Positions 42,011 to 51,815 of a DNA stretch of 64,000 nucleotides are shown in pieces. A program made the position numbers and the translations under genes. The stretch spans positions 62,001 through 126,000 of the forward strand of contig NZ_ACQL01000106.1 of assembly GCF_000175195.1 (NCBI RefSeq). Reading direction: 5' to 3'. Numbering within the stretch: the stretch's first letter is position 1; the number at the start of each line of letters is the position of its first letter. The notes below the pieces were generated by a model. The model saw nothing but the letters and a program-made list of their open reading frames with translations. It had not been told where the DNA came from and did not search any database. Source of the stretch: Actinobacillus minor NM305. GTDB taxonomy: Bacteria > Pseudomonadota > Gammaproteobacteria > Enterobacterales > Pasteurellaceae.

Positions 42011-42865
42011 TTGCTAAACTTACCGATATGGAATACTGTGAAACAAACAAACAAACAAACAAACAAACAAACAATTATATTAGCAGCAGATATAAAATTT
42101 GCGGAACAATTAGAAACAACGATTAAGTCTATTTGTTATCATAATGCTAATTTGTATATTGTTCTGTTAAATCGGGATTTCTCAAAAGAGTGGTTTGAAT
42201 ATTTAAACACATATTTAAATCAAATAAATTGTGAAATTATTGATGTAAAGGTAAATTGTAATCAACTTGAAGAATATAAAACATTACCTCATATTTCATC
42301 TGCTTCGACCTTTTTTAGATATTTTATTCCAGCATTTGTAAATGATGATAAAGTTCTTTATTTAGATTGTGATTTGGTTGTAAATGGTTCACTCTCGATC
42401 TTTTTTGATTTAGAACTTAATGATCATTATGTTGCTGCATCATTAGATGATATAGCTTTTAATTTTCATCAGAAAAAACATTTTAATGCCGGCGTGTTGT
42501 TAATTAATAATAAACTTTGGCGCAAACAAGAAATTACATTAAAAGCACTGGAGCTAACAGATAGACTTAATGAAAAACTTGAAGAAGGCGATCAAGAAGT
42601 ATTAAATATCTTATTTCAAAATAAATGGATAGAATTAAATCCTTACTTAAATTATTTAGTTGGTGCAGAATATCTTTATCGGAGAAATGGAGTAACTCAA
42701 TATATTCGCCGTCAAGAAGATGATGTTCCTCTTATCTTGCATTTTAATACAAAATATAAACCGTGGTTGCCAATAGATGGTGTACCATTTCGAGAATATT
42801 ATTGGTTTTACTATAGGTTAAATTGGGCGGATATTATTGCCCGACATTATAATATACAAGGATAA
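42011..42865 (+). CDS. Family-8 glycosyltransferase, probably phase-variable
   Basis: Up to 284 aa. GT8 fold: IILAADIKFAEQLETTIKSI, the DxD motif in VLYLDCDLVVNGSL, FNAGVLLINNKLW and LILHFNTKYKPW. Members such as LgtC add galactose or glucose to lipooligosaccharide. Eight AAAC units (42041-42072) lie in the first codons. The only ATG nearby (42028) reads MEYCETNKQ... and stops at TAG just past the repeats in this sequence; loss of one unit or gain of two would put it in frame. In-frame starts now are TTG 42011 and GTG 42038 (GGAA upstream). So the ATG form is off here, and expression may switch by slippage. It is lower in GC than its isc neighbours. Confidence 0.82.
   Translation: MLNLPIWNTVKQTNKQTNKQTIILAADIKFAEQLETTIKSICYHNANLYIVLLNRDFSKEWFEYLNTYLNQINCEIIDVKVNCNQLEEYKTLPHISSASTFFRYFIPAFVNDDKVLYLDCDLVVNGSLSIFFDLELNDHYVAASLDDIAFNFHQKKHFNAGVLLINNKLWRKQEITLKALELTDRLNEKLEEGDQEVLNILFQNKWIELNPYLNYLVGAEYLYRRNGVTQYIRRQEDDVPLILHFNTKYKPWLPIDGVPFREYYWFYYRLNWADIIARHYNIQG
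42041..42074 (+). repeat. Tetranucleotide tract (AAAC)8
   Basis: Eight full AAAC units plus AA, within the 5' end of the glycosyltransferase gene. Tetranucleotide tracts like this drive slipped-strand phase variation of LOS genes in Haemophilus. Confidence 0.95.
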
Positions 42866-42868
42866 ATA

Positions 42869-43501
42869 GTGAAAAATTTAGAAGAATTATTAGATAAAAA
42901 CTCCGCATGGCTAATTTTAAGAGATTGGTTTACACAGGCTAAAAATCATTATGAAATTTTAGTGAGCTATCCCGAAGATGCTGGTGCGGCGTTAGTTGGC
43001 ATGCAACTTTCAACCCGTTCGCCACTTGGTGCAATGGTGTATGAAACAGGCGGTGTGTTGATTGATCACGGTTGGTTACGTATTTTAGGTTCGGGTAATG
43101 AGAAACTGCCAAGAGGGCTTTTCGATTGGAACTTTGGTAAAACTTTTAAACAATCTGGCGAACAACCAAGCCATTTACTGATCGCTGATGATGCTATAGG
43201 TGGTTATTTTGCAATTAACGCTGGCGGATTAGGGGCTGATATAGGCAAAGTTTTTTATTATCACCCGCTAAAAAAAGCTTGGCAAAATACCAACTTGGGT
43301 TACTCTGAATTTTTAGGTTGGGCATTAGCCGGCGATTTAAATGCTTTCTATCAAGATCTTCGTTGGGATAATTGGCAAGCAGATGTTGAAAAATTGCAAG
43401 GTCACCAAATTTTAAGCGGTGAAAACCATATTGCCGTTCCAGTAGAAAGACATTATCAAAATGAATTCGCACCTGAAAATATGGGGTATTCAGTAGCATA
43501 A
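42869..43501 (+). CDS. DUF2625 family protein
   Basis: 210 aa from GTG 42869 with AAGGAT upstream, 3 bp after the glycosyltransferase. Conserved blocks of the DUF2625 family: LSTRSPLGAMVYETGGVLIDHGWLRILGSG, GLFDWNFGKTF, LLIADDAIGGYFAINAGG and FYYHPLKKAWQ. Soluble, no signal peptide. Function is not known; the fold family resembles SUKH/Smi1-like surface proteins but I cannot assert that. It lies between hscB and hscA, where standard isc operons have nothing. Confidence 0.8.
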   Translation: MKNLEELLDKNSAWLILRDWFTQAKNHYEILVSYPEDAGAALVGMQLSTRSPLGAMVYETGGVLIDHGWLRILGSGNEKLPRGLFDWNFGKTFKQSGEQPSHLLIADDAIGGYFAINAGGLGADIGKVFYYHPLKKAWQNTNLGYSEFLGWALAGDLNAFYQDLRWDNWQADVEKLQGHQILSGENHIAVPVERHYQNEFAPENMGYSVA

Positions 43502-43527
43502 CTAAGTTTTAAATAAGCTCAGTTTTA

Positions 43528-43560
43528 AACTCTCTCCCACAAGGGGAGAGAGTTGTATCT
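43528..43560 (+). terminator. Hairpin after the DUF2625 gene
   Basis: Perfect 11-bp arms AACTCTCTCCC / GGGAGAGAGTT with a 5-nt loop, followed by a moderately T-rich GTATCTTCT. It would weaken read-through to hscA. Confidence 0.6.
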
Positions 43561-43585
43561 TCTACAAATTATAAACATTTAATTA

Positions 43586-43798
43586 AGGCGTGTTGATGTT
43601 TTATGCTTATAAAATATGCTGTTTTATACCTAGCACGCAAAATGCGTACTAGGTTATGTATAGTTGAGTGGCTTTGCCACTCTAATTCTCAGCCCCAAAG
43701 GGGCTGAATTATGCGTAACCCAGTACGGCTCTGCCGTGCTGGGATATTAAATAAACACCTCTTGATGATTTTGCAACCTCAAAACATCAACAAGCACT
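43586..43798. repeat. Multi-hairpin intergenic element, MITE-like
   Basis: The ends share TGTTGATGTTTT (about 43591) and its complement AAAACATCAACA (43781-43792). Inside are four hairpins: CCTAGCACGC / GCGTACTAGG (43629-43653), GAGTGGC / GCCACTC (43666-43682), CAGCCCC / GGGGCTG (43690-43706) and CCCAGTACGGC / GCCGTGCTGGG (about 43719-43743). No ORF. The rest of the 358-bp gap 43502-43859 holds the hairpin above and the hscA leader. Confidence 0.65.
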
Positions 43799-43859
43799 AT
43801 TTAACATTAGGACTATTTCCTCCCTAAAAGGGAAATCATTTACTAGAGAAAAATAAATA

Positions 43860-45716
43860 ATGGCATTACTTCAAATTGCGGAACCGGGTCAAACCGCAGC
43901 TCCGCACCAACATCGTTTGGCAGTCGGGATTGATCTTGGTACAACCAATTCATTAGTCGCAAGTGTGCGTAGTGGTACGGCAACGGTACTACTTGATGAG
44001 AAAGAGCGAGCATTAGTACCGTCAGTGGTGCATTATGCGACAGAACACAAACTTGTTGGCGTAGAAGCATTTGCGCAGGCTTCAATAGATCCACAGAATA
44101 CAATTATTTCTGCGAAACGTTTAATCGGTCGTTCTTTGAGTGATGTTCAAGCTCGTTATCCTGATCTGCCATATCAATTTTCGGCAACCGATAACGGTTT
44201 ACCTCTTATTCAAACGAAGCAAGGTAATAAAAGCCCGATTGAAGTGTCTGCTGATATTTTAAGCCACTTAAATCAATTTGCAGAGCAACGTTTAGGGGGC
44301 GAATTATCTGGTGTGGTTATTACAGTACCAGCCTACTTTGATGATGCGCAACGTCAAAGCACAAAAGATGCTGCTCGTTTAGCTGGCTTGAATGTTTTAC
44401 GTTTATTAAATGAACCAACCGCAGCAGCAATTGCTTATGGTTTGGATAGTGGGCAGGAAGGCGTTATTGCCGTTTACGATTTAGGTGGCGGTACTTTCGA
44501 TATTTCAATTTTGCGTTTAAGTCGAGGCGTATTTGAAGTGTTAGCCACTGGAGGCGATACTGCGTTAGGTGGTGATGATTTTGATCATCTATTAGCAAAT
44601 TGGATCTCTGAACAGGCAGGTCATAAACCACAAACAGCAAATGAACAACGTGAGTTATTAACATTAGCCACTCAAACCAAGATCGCACTTTCGCAAGCGG
44701 ATGAAATTGATGTGAAGTTTGCAAATTGGCAAGGTAACATCTCTCGTTTACAATTTAATGAACTTATTCAACCGCTTGTCAGACGTTCTTTACTGACTTG
44801 CCGTCGAGCCTTAAAAGATGCCGACGTTGAAAACGAAGAAATTAGAGAAGTGGTTATGGTTGGCGGTTCAACGAGAGTGCCTTTTGTACGTGAACAAGTT
44901 GGCGAGTTTTTCGGGAAAACACCTTTAACTTCTATCGACCCAGATAAAGTAGTTGCATTAGGCGCAGCCATTCAAGCTGATATTTTGGTAGGGAATAAAC
45001 CTGATAGCGATATGCTATTACTGGACGTAGTTCCATTATCATTAGGTATTGAAACAATGGGAGGATTGGTTGAAAAAATTATTCCTCGTAACACGACAAT
45101 CCCTGTTGCTCGAGCTCAAGAGTTTACGACAGCTAAAGATGGGCAAACTGCAATGTCGGTGCACGTGCTACAAGGCGAACGTGAATTAGTTGAAGATTGC
45201 CGTTCACTTGGTCGTTTTACATTGCGCGGTATTCCACCTATGGTGGCAGGAGCTGCGACAATTCGAGTTACATATCAAGTGGATGCTGATGGTTTGTTAA
45301 GTGTCACGGCAATGGAAAAAAGTACGAAAGTACAAGCTTCTATTCAAATTAAACCTTCTTACGGCTTAACCGATGAAGAAGTCACGCAAATGATTAAGTC
45401 ATCTATGGTGAATGCTAAAGAAGATATGGAAGCTCGTCAGCTTGCTGAACAGCGAGTTGAAGCAGATCGTACGATTGACACCGTGATTTCAGCCTTACAA
45501 CAAGATGGAGCAGAAGTATTAAGCATTGATGAGTTCAAGGCGATTGAAGCTCAAATTCAGCAGTTATTGGATTTGAAAAAAGGAACGGATCGCTTTGCTA
45601 TTCAACAAGGCATTAAAGATTTAGATCTTGCTACGCAAGAATTTGCGGCAAGACGAATGAATTTATCTATCCAAAAAGCCTTAGCGGGTAAAACGGTAGA
45701 TGAAGTGATGAATTAA
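43860..45716 (+). CDS. hscA: Hsp70-type chaperone HscA
   Basis: 618 aa. DnaK-like ATPase with [13 protein letters not shown], the [15 protein letters not shown] linker region and [17 protein letters not shown]. The substrate domain starts after [16 protein letters not shown]. It acts with HscB to release clusters from IscU. Despite the upstream insertions it is intact and keeps order with fdx and iscX. Confidence 0.97.
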   Translation: MALLQIAEPGQTAAPHQHRLAVGIDLGTTNSLVASVRSGTATVLLDEKERALVPSVVHYATEHKLVGVEAFAQASIDPQNTIISAKRLIGRSLSDVQARYPDLPYQFSATDNGLPLIQTKQGNKSPIEVSADILSHLNQFAEQRLGGELSGVVITVPAYFDDAQRQSTKDAARLAGLNVLRLLNEPTAAAIAYGLDSGQEGVIAVYDLGGGTFDISILRLSRGVFEVLATGGDTALGGDDFDHLLANWISEQAGHKPQTANEQRELLTLATQTKIALSQADEIDVKFANWQGNISRLQFNELIQPLVRRSLLTCRRALKDADVENEEIREVVMVGGSTRVPFVREQVGEFFGKTPLTSIDPDKVVALGAAIQADILVGNKPDSDMLLLDVVPLSLGIETMGGLVEKIIPRNTTIPVARAQEFTTAKDGQTAMSVHVLQGERELVEDCRSLGRFTLRGIPPMVAGAATIRVTYQVDADGLLSVTAMEKSTKVQASIQIKPSYGLTDEEVTQMIKSSMVNAKEDMEARQLAEQRVEADRTIDTVISALQQDGAEVLSIDEFKAIEAQIQQLLDLKKGTDRFAIQQGIKDLDLATQEFAARRMNLSIQKALAGKTVDEVMN

Positions 45717-45733
45717 AATCAATAGAAAGAATG

Positions 45734-45763
45734 GTAGGGGCGGGGCGATGTGCCCGCCCCTAC
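45734..45763. repeat. TAGGGGCG palindromic repeat, core copy
   Basis: GTAGGGGCGGG / CCCGCCCCTAC arms around an 8-nt loop, between hscA and fdx. Related GC-rich cores occur at 51670-51739 and 54661-54732. Confidence 0.75.
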
Positions 45764-45789
45764 AATAAACAGAAAATATAGAGGATATT

Positions 45790-46131
45790 ATGCCAAAAGT
45801 AGTTTTTCTTCCACACGAAGAATTTTGCCCAGAGGGTATGGTTGTTGAAGCTCAAACGGGTGAAAACTTATTAGAAGTTGCTCACAATGCAGGGGTTGAA
45901 ATTCATCACGCTTGTGATGGTTCTTGTGCTTGTACGACTTGCCACGTGGTTATTCGTGAAGGCTTTGATTCATTAAATGAAAGCTCGGATCAAGAAGAAG
46001 ATATGTTAGATAAAGCTTGGGGTTTAGAAATGGAAAGTCGTTTAAGTTGCCAATGTGTTATTGGTGATGAAGACTTAGTTGTTGAAATTCCAAAATATAA
46101 TCTTAACCACGCAAATGAGGCAGCACACTAA
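45790..46131 (+). CDS. fdx: ISC-type [2Fe-2S] ferredoxin
   Basis: 113 aa. Ligands Cys42, Cys48, Cys51 and Cys87 ([13 protein letters not shown] and LSCQC), as in E. coli Fdx. Electron donor for cluster assembly. RBS AGAGGATATT. Confidence 0.97.
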   Translation: MPKVVFLPHEEFCPEGMVVEAQTGENLLEVAHNAGVEIHHACDGSCACTTCHVVIREGFDSLNESSDQEEDMLDKAWGLEMESRLSCQCVIGDEDLVVEIPKYNLNHANEAAH

Positions 46132-46325
46132 TGAAATGGACTGATGTAAGAATGATCGCAGAAAATCTGTATGATATGAACCCAGATTTAGATCCAACTA
46201 CCGTACGTTTTACCGATATGCACAAATGGATTTGCGAAATGGAAGATTTTGATGATGATCCGGAAGCATCAAATGAACAAATTTTAGAAGCAATTTTAAC
46301 GATTTGGTTAGAAGAGTACGAATAA
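46131..46325 (+). CDS. iscX: Fe-S assembly protein IscX
   Basis: 64 aa, acidic ([23 protein letters not shown]), [13 protein letters not shown] at the start, standard IscX length. It overlaps the fdx stop by one base (TAATG), implying coupling. Binds IscS and modulates its activity. Last gene of the isc operon. Confidence 0.96.
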   Translation: MKWTDVRMIAENLYDMNPDLDPTTVRFTDMHKWICEMEDFDDDPEASNEQILEAILTIWLEEYE

Positions 46326-46326
46326 A

Positions 46327-46363
46327 AAATAGGGGATGGAGATAACTTCATTCCCTATTTTCT
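46327..46363 (+). terminator. Terminator of the isc operon
   Basis: AAAATAGGG / CCCTATTTT arms, followed by a T-rich tail. Confidence 0.75.
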
Positions 46364-46469
46364 ACTATTTTGTGATAACGTTCACAAATTTTATAAAAAT
46401 ATTCAGTCTTTACACCTAATATTCCCTATAATAATACTCCTTTCTTAATTTCTATAAGGATTACTCATT

Positions 46470-48443
46470 ATGATGAACAGAAGACGTTTTCTTCAAATCG
46501 GTGCTACCACCGTATTAGCGATTAGTGCAAACCGTTTTGCATTTGCTGCAGGCGATAGCAAAGTTTCTTTGCGTGTTATTGGCACAACGGATATTCACAG
46601 TTTCTTAACGGATTTTGACTACTACAAAGATGCACCAACAACAAAATTTGGTTTTACTCGTGCGGCAACGTTAATTGAACAAGCTCGCAAAGAGGCTAAA
46701 AACAGCGTTCTTGTTGATAATGGTGACTTAATTCAAGGTAATCCGATTGCGGACTATCAAGCAGCGGTTGGTTATAAAGAAGGGAAATCTAACCCTGCGA
46801 TTGATGCATTAAACCTAATGAAATATGATGTAGGGACATTAGGTAACCACGAATTTAACTACGGTTTAAAATACCTTGATGACGCAATCAAAGAAGCAAA
46901 ATTCCCGATCATCAATGCGAATATCGTTAAACCAGGTACAGATGAGCCAGTTTACCAACCATACTTCATTCAGAAAAAAGAAGTGGTTGATGAAGATGGT
47001 GTGAAACATACTTTAAATGTCGGTTATATCGGTTTCGTTCCACCACAAGTAATGGTGTGGGATAAAGCCCATTTAGACGGCAAAGTGGAAGCTCGTGATA
47101 TTGTGAAAATCGCTGAAAAATATGTGCCAATCCTGAAAAAAGCAGGGGCGGATTTAATCGTAGCACTTGCTCATACAGGTCCATCTGATGAGCCTTATAA
47201 AGAAGGCGCTGAAAACTCAGCATTCTATCTTGCTGATGTAAAAGGCATTGATGCGGTGATTTTTGGACACTCACACCGCCTATTCCCAAATAAAGAGTTT
47301 GCAAAATCGCCAAATGTGGATATTGAAAAAGGAACAGTGAAAGGTATTCCAGAGTCAATGGCAGGTTACTGGGCGAACAATATCAGTGTTGTGGACTTAA
47401 CTCTGGCAAAACAAAAAGGCAAATGGCTTGTGGTTGATGGTAAAGCCGTGCTACGCCCAATCTATGATAATGAGAAAAAAGCTGCAACGGTAGAAAATCA
47501 CCCTGAAGTCGCTGCTTTATTACAACCTGTTCACGAAGCAACTCGTAAATTCGTGTCACAACCAATCGGTAAAGCGACAGACAATATGTACAGCTACCTT
47601 GCTTTAGTTCAAGATGACCCAACAGTACAAATTGTGAACCAAGCACAAAAAGCCTATGTAGAAAATATCGTGAAAGGATTGCCGCAGTTAGCAGGGTTAC
47701 CAATTTTAAGTGCGGGTGCACCGTTTAAAGCTGGCGGTCGTAAAAATGATCCGAATGGTTATACCGAAGTAAACAAAGGTGAATTGACATTCCGTAACGC
47801 AGCTGACTTATATCTCTATCCAAATACCCTTGTTGTGGTTAAAGTCACAGGCGAAGAGTTAAAAGAGTGGTTAGAGTGCAGTGCTGGTATGTTTAAACAA
47901 ATTGATCCAGCGAACGAACAGCCACAAAGTCTATTAGACTGGGAAGGTTTCCGCACTTATAACTTTGACGTGATTGACGGCGTTCAATATCAATATGATA
48001 TTACTCAACCAGCACGTTATGATGGCGAATGTAAGTTAATCAACGATAAAGCTCACCGTGTAATGAATTTAACCTATAACGGTAAACCAGTTGATCCAAA
48101 AGCAGAATTCTTAATTGCGACCAACAACTACCGTGCATATAGCAATAAATTCCCTGGCACAGGTGAAAGTCATATTGTCTTTGCTGCACCAGATGAAAAC
48201 CGTCAAATTTTAGCGAATTATATTACTGCTGAAAGTAAAGCCAACGGTCAAGTCAGTCCAGCTGCAGACAAAAACTGGCGTATTGCTCCAATTGCCGCTA
48301 AAGGCAAATTAGATGTACGCTTTGAAACTTCGCCAAGCGATAAAGCAAAAGCCTTTATTGCAGAAAAAGCACAATATCCAATGTCATTCGTTGGCACGGA
48401 TGAAACAGGATTTGCGATTTATCAGATTGATTTGACGAAGTAG
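46470..48443 (+). CDS. cpdB: Periplasmic 2',3'-cyclic-nucleotide phosphodiesterase / 3'-nucleotidase
   Basis: 657 aa. The N-terminus [19 protein letters not shown] is a twin-arginine (Tat) signal, unlike the Sec signal of E. coli CpdB. Metallophosphoesterase motifs: [31 protein letters not shown] and FGHSHRLFP. The C-terminal 5'-nucleotidase domain starts near residue 350 ([11 protein letters not shown]) and contains [14 protein letters not shown]. It releases nucleosides from cyclic nucleotides for uptake. RBS AAGGATTA. Confidence 0.93.
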   Translation: MMNRRRFLQIGATTVLAISANRFAFAAGDSKVSLRVIGTTDIHSFLTDFDYYKDAPTTKFGFTRAATLIEQARKEAKNSVLVDNGDLIQGNPIADYQAAVGYKEGKSNPAIDALNLMKYDVGTLGNHEFNYGLKYLDDAIKEAKFPIINANIVKPGTDEPVYQPYFIQKKEVVDEDGVKHTLNVGYIGFVPPQVMVWDKAHLDGKVEARDIVKIAEKYVPILKKAGADLIVALAHTGPSDEPYKEGAENSAFYLADVKGIDAVIFGHSHRLFPNKEFAKSPNVDIEKGTVKGIPESMAGYWANNISVVDLTLAKQKGKWLVVDGKAVLRPIYDNEKKAATVENHPEVAALLQPVHEATRKFVSQPIGKATDNMYSYLALVQDDPTVQIVNQAQKAYVENIVKGLPQLAGLPILSAGAPFKAGGRKNDPNGYTEVNKGELTFRNAADLYLYPNTLVVVKVTGEELKEWLECSAGMFKQIDPANEQPQSLLDWEGFRTYNFDVIDGVQYQYDITQPARYDGECKLINDKAHRVMNLTYNGKPVDPKAEFLIATNNYRAYSNKFPGTGESHIVFAAPDENRQILANYITAESKANGQVSPAADKNWRIAPIAAKGKLDVRFETSPSDKAKAFIAEKAQYPMSFVGTDETGFAIYQIDLTK

Positions 48444-48473
48444 TGCTTTAAATTAAATTATTGTGTTTCATTC

Positions 48474-48518
48474 AAAAGGACTAAGGGTTGTATTTTATAA
48501 AACTTAGTCCTTTTATTT
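48474..48518 (+). terminator. Terminator of cpdB
   Basis: Perfect 12-bp arms AAAAGGACTAAG / CTTAGTCCTTTT, then TATTT. Confidence 0.82.
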
Positions 48519-48600
48519 AGGGGTAATGAAAAGTAACTTGTTGGTTGGAAGATAAAGTTTTTAGGTATAAAAATCAGCGCTTTAATTAGTGAGTTTAACA

Positions 48601-49011
48601 CTAGTGTTTTAGTAGCCCGGAAGATCCTTCTGAATAATCACGAGGTTGATTTTCATCGGGCGTATCTTTTTGAGTGAGTTTGAAAAATTCAGTTTGTTGT
48701 TCTTCCGGAAGTAATTTTGATGAACTTTGCGCAAGATGTGTATAAAGTTTCTTATAGTCTTCTGCTAAGGTTGAGAGTAATGTTGCAGAATGTGCAAAAT
48801 GTTGCTCTAATTGATGTTTTTGTTCTTCCACTTTTGATTTCATAGCTTTCAAATCACTTTCAAGCTCTAACTGCTTTTGTACATTTCGACTGGTAAAGCG
48901 CACAAAAATCACACCGATAATTAATCCCACAACAAAAGCAGAACCAACTGCTCCCCATACTGCCGTTGTCCATTCTGTCATAATCAACTCCTTATTGTTA
49001 TTGAACTTCAC
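48601..49011 (-). CDS. zapG: Inner-membrane protein ZapG (YhcB, DUF1043)
   Basis: 136 aa. One N-terminal transmembrane helix (AVGSAFVVGLIIGVIFVRF), then a long coiled coil (QKQLELESDLKAMKSKVEEQ). The translation starts with MKFNNNKELIMTEWTTAVW; the true start is more likely the second Met at 48981, which has AAGGAG upstream. Its position next to rplM-rpsI matches E. coli yhcB, implicated in division and envelope growth. Confidence 0.9.
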   Translation of the reverse strand: MKFNNNKELIMTEWTTAVWGAVGSAFVVGLIIGVIFVRFTSRNVQKQLELESDLKAMKSKVEEQKHQLEQHFAHSATLLSTLAEDYKKLYTHLAQSSSKLLPEEQQTEFFKLTQKDTPDENQPRDYSEGSSGLLKH

Positions 49012-49703
<692 letters not shown>

Positions 49704-49718
49704 TCACGGAGCAGAAAA

Positions 49719-50114
49719 ATGACAGCAGCAAATCAAAACTACGGCACAGGTCGCCGCAAAAGCTCTTCAGCTCGTGTATTTATCAAACCGGGCAGCGGTA
49801 ACATTACTATTAACCAACGTTCTTTAGACGTTTACTTCGGTCGTGAAACTTCACGTATGATCGTTCGTCAGCCATTAGAATTAGTTGAGTTATTAGACAA
49901 ATTAGATTTATACATCACTGTTAAAGGTGGTGGTATCTCTGGTCAAGCAGGTGCGATCCGTCACGGTATCACTCGTGCATTGATCGAATACGACGAAACT
50001 TTACGCCCAGCACTTCGTGCAGCTGGCTTCGTTACTCGTGACGCACGTCGCGTTGAACGTAAAAAAGTGGGTTTACACAAAGCACGTCGTCGTCCACAAT
50101 ACTCAAAACGTTAA
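49719..50114 (+). CDS. rpsI: 30S ribosomal protein S9
   Basis: 131 aa with the basic C-terminal tail ending [14 protein letters not shown], which reaches the decoding centre. [14 protein letters not shown] at the start. It lies 15 bp after rplM. Confidence 0.98.
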   Translation: MTAANQNYGTGRRKSSSARVFIKPGSGNITINQRSLDVYFGRETSRMIVRQPLELVELLDKLDLYITVKGGGISGQAGAIRHGITRALIEYDETLRPALRAAGFVTRDARRVERKKVGLHKARRRPQYSKR

Positions 50115-50148
50115 TTTCGAGTATTTCAGATATACGAAAGTATTATCA

Positions 50149-50185
50149 GCAGAAGGCAGGATTTATTCCTGCCTTTTCTGTTTTT
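50149..50185 (+). terminator. Terminator of rplM-rpsI
   Basis: CAGAAGGCAGG / CCTGCCTTTTCTG arms followed by TTTTT. Confidence 0.88.
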
Positions 50186-50236
50186 ATCGTTCCGTAAGTG
50201 ATAAAATAATACAAATTATTAACAAAGGTATATTCA

Positions 50237-51016
50237 ATGCTAGCCATAATTTCTCCCGCTAAAACACTTGATTTTGAAACCCCTTCTCCGGATTTAGGAC
50301 TTGCAAAAACACAACCAAAATTAACCGCTTATAGCCAAGAGTTGATCGATATTTGTAAACAATTTTCGCCGGCAGAATTGGCTTCTTTAATGTCTATTAG
50401 TGATAAATTAGCCAGTTTGAATGTCGCTCGTTTTGCCGAATGGGAACTTACCCATCACGAACAAAATTCAAAACCGGCGTTATTTGCTTTTAAAGGTGAT
50501 GTTTATACGGGCTTAGAGGCAGAAACGCTTAGTAAAGAACAGATTGAGTATGCCCAAACGCATTTACGTATGTTGTCTGGGCTTTATGGTTTATTAAGCC
50601 CACTTGATTTAATGCAACCTTATCGCTTAGAAATGGGAACAAAATTGACTAATCCGAAAGGTAAGGAGCTTTACGCCTTTTGGGGGAATAGCATTACAGA
50701 AGCATTGCAGGATGCGATTGATGAGCAAGGCGACAGTGTACTAGTCAATTTAGCTTCCGATGAGTATTTCAATGCAGTAAAAACAAAAAATCTACAAGCT
50801 ACCATTATTAAGCCGATTTTCTTAGATGAGAAGAATGGTAAATATAAGCAAATCAGTTTCTATGCTAAAAAAGCACGAGGAATGATGGTTCGTTTTATGC
50901 TTATTGAACAATCGACTTCTGTTGAGCAACTAAAAGCTTTCAATTATGGTGGCTATTGGTTTGATGAAGATGCTTCAACTGAAACAGAGCTTGTATTTAA
51001 GCGTGAGGAGCAATAA
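50237..51016 (+). CDS. yaaA: Peroxide-stress protein YaaA (DUF328)
   Basis: 259 aa (E. coli 258). [16 protein letters not shown] at the start, [23 protein letters not shown] in the middle and [12 protein letters not shown] near the end. In E. coli it lowers free iron during peroxide stress. It overlaps the following lipoprotein gene (TAATG). Confidence 0.95.
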   Translation: MLAIISPAKTLDFETPSPDLGLAKTQPKLTAYSQELIDICKQFSPAELASLMSISDKLASLNVARFAEWELTHHEQNSKPALFAFKGDVYTGLEAETLSKEQIEYAQTHLRMLSGLYGLLSPLDLMQPYRLEMGTKLTNPKGKELYAFWGNSITEALQDAIDEQGDSVLVNLASDEYFNAVKTKNLQATIIKPIFLDEKNGKYKQISFYAKKARGMMVRFMLIEQSTSVEQLKAFNYGGYWFDEDASTETELVFKREEQ

Positions 51017-51567
51017 TGAAATTTTCATTACTTAAAATTGCATTTCTTTCACTTTTCTTAACCGCTTGTCAGCTTACCGAACCACAATTTTCTGTGCCGA
51101 AATCCATTAAATTTCAAGGTAAAACATTTGAAAAAGTGACTCATAGCCAAATTGATGAAATGCAACAATTACTCTATTTGCCTGATGATGAAGCGAAAGA
51201 TCCTAATCATTGGAATAAAGGTATTTTGCTTTTCTTAGACAAAAATAGCAAAAATATTACTTTAGCTGATCGTGTTGCATTACGACAAAATAGCTTTAAT
51301 AAGCAAAAAGAGACAAAAGCAAAGATAGAAATTGTCGGGCAAGAGCTTAAGAGCGAGGTATTGTTCCCACCAACAGAACGTTTTAATGACGTTTTATTGG
51401 AAGTTTCAAGAGGGAGAACTTTACAATGTGGCTATGGGCAAATGCAGTATTCGGACAAGCGGTTAATTTCAGCAAAAGAAAAACAAAATTTGACCGCTTA
51501 TCAACCTGAGCTTGCTCGATTAGCGCTACTGTTTAGCCAGCTAGCGTGGCAAATTTCGTGTGAATAA
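51016..51567 (+). CDS. Small lipoprotein of unknown function
   Basis: 183 aa. Signal peptide [18 protein letters not shown] with lipobox LTAC-Q; the codons for Thr-Ala-Cys form an uptake-sequence core (ACCGCTTGT). The remainder is soluble, with Cys at 141 and 182 that could form a disulphide. No family recognised. The start overlaps the yaaA stop by one base, so it is co-translated with yaaA. A second uptake-sequence core lies near 51494. Confidence 0.78.
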   Translation: MKFSLLKIAFLSLFLTACQLTEPQFSVPKSIKFQGKTFEKVTHSQIDEMQQLLYLPDDEAKDPNHWNKGILLFLDKNSKNITLADRVALRQNSFNKQKETKAKIEIVGQELKSEVLFPPTERFNDVLLEVSRGRTLQCGYGQMQYSDKRLISAKEKQNLTAYQPELARLALLFSQLAWQISCE

Positions 51568-51642
51568 TCGGCTTTTTTAGTTGCTTTTCTTTCAAAGTTT
51601 AGTAATTTCAAGTAGAATTGGTCGATTACATTTTTTATCAGT

Positions 51643-51771
51643 TTATGCTGCAATTGCACAAAATATCTTGTAGGGGAAAATTACATTTGCCCAAAAACAA
51701 TGGTTGGAATTTAGGGCGAATGTAATTCGCCCCTACAATAGATTTTAAATTTTTGGGCAGTTGTTGCATAC
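51643..51771. repeat. MITE-like TAGGGG repeat, copy upstream of lepA
   Basis: Outer arms TTATGCTGCAATTGCACAAAAT and the complement of its right end, AGTATGCAACAACTGCCCAAAAAT, enclose TTGTAGGGG...CCCCTACAA. Same plan as the copy at 54588-54795 (shared TTGCACAAAA and TGTAGGGG). The lepA frame is open through part of it, but this part is not conserved LepA sequence. Confidence 0.7.
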
Positions 51772-51815
51772 TCCTTTTTATTAAATTTATAACAAAACAG
51801 GACATTTATTGCCCG

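Noticed and set aside
42041-42074. Short tandem repeats as a CRISPR or VNTR array
   Set aside because: Four-base units without spacers; this is a simple slippage tract in a gene start.
51753-51815. Upstream extension of lepA in the same frame
   Set aside because: The extension encodes repeat-element sequence and LepA similarity begins at MKNIRNF.
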